NCBI GenBank assembly: GCA_023079485.1
Contig: CM041090.1
Coordinates: forward strand, 12,535,403-12,599,402
Reading direction: 5' to 3'
DNA: 64,000 bases
Source of the DNA: Archilochus colubris
Taxonomy: Eukaryota; Chordata; Aves; Apodiformes; Trochilidae
Shown here: positions 63,721 through 64,000 of the stretch, in pieces
How the letters are laid out: every line of letters begins with the position of its first letter
Position numbering within the stretch: position 1 is the first letter of the stretch
Program-made: the position numbers and the translations under genes
Notes under the pieces: generated by a model
Seen by the model: only the letters and a program-made list of their open reading frames with translations
Databases searched by the model: none
What the model was told of the DNA's origin: nothing

Positions 63721-64000
63721 GACTTCTCACCTCATCCTTACATCTGAAGATAAATGTGGAAAGAAATTAAAATATGAACAGTTTGTAAAAGCACTTGTTG
63801 TTTTGTTTTTTGGTTTTTTTTAGAGCAATAACAAGACATAAAAAAGCAAATATTTTGTGAGCTATGAACCAGTGGAAATTCCGTGTTTATTTGACGGGTA
63901 ACCAAACTCTTTAAAGCCCCTCTGGTTATTTACACACTGTTATCATTAGTAGCACTGCAGATTTATTTTATAATATCACTGATGATGCCTTTCAGTGGTA
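63721..64000. other. AT-rich edge of window, nothing recognised
   Basis: Sequence returns to AT-rich noncoding composition with a short T/TG tract near 63798-63822. Confidence 0.5.

Overview
This is a vertebrate, almost certainly avian, nuclear window. It is AT-rich, shows no operon-like packing of genes, and has short, scattered six-frame reading frames typical of introns and intergenic DNA. The bird assignment rests on five 5'-truncated CR1 LINE copies. Their reverse-transcriptase C-terminal remnants are readable, and their 3' ends carry the ATTCTATGA-type terminal repeat. A compact LTR with a perfect 6-bp target duplication also fits a bird genome. I cannot name the species or the locus.

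Layout. 1-37 kb is noncoding sequence (intergenic or long introns) carrying three CR1 copies at 7.4 kb (minus), 12.7 kb (plus) and 19.5-20.4 kb (minus, long, reaching into the RT core), plus simple repeats and some perfect palindromes. At 37.08-37.35 kb lies the first credible protein-coding exon on the plus strand: acceptor, open frame with two N-glycosylation sequons, and a consensus donor. 37.3-53.9 kb is again noncoding, with a 59-bp direct duplication, a GC-richer block, two long-stem hairpins and an extremely AT-rich tract. At 53.96-54.29 kb there is a complete solo LTR (minus). At 56.82-56.97 kb is a second credible plus-strand exon. 59.9-60.5 and 62.5-62.9 kb hold two further minus-strand CR1 copies. 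A coding-looking terminal-exon candidate lies between them at 61.5 kb. The last kilobase (63.1-63.7 kb) is locally GC- and CpG-rich, with a short exon candidate and first-exon-like start codons, and may be a promoter region.

How it fits together. The plus-strand exon candidates at 37.1, 56.8 and possibly 61.5 kb could belong to one widely spaced gene, but their splice phases do not join directly, so missing exons or separate genes must be assumed. I do not recognise the product with confidence. I see no RNA genes, CRISPR arrays, bacterial-type operons or complete intact genes. No clearly new biological system is evident. The items most worth a second look are the unidentified exons, the intact solo LTR, the perfect hairpins at 47.3 and 49.9 kb, and the CpG-rich edge.
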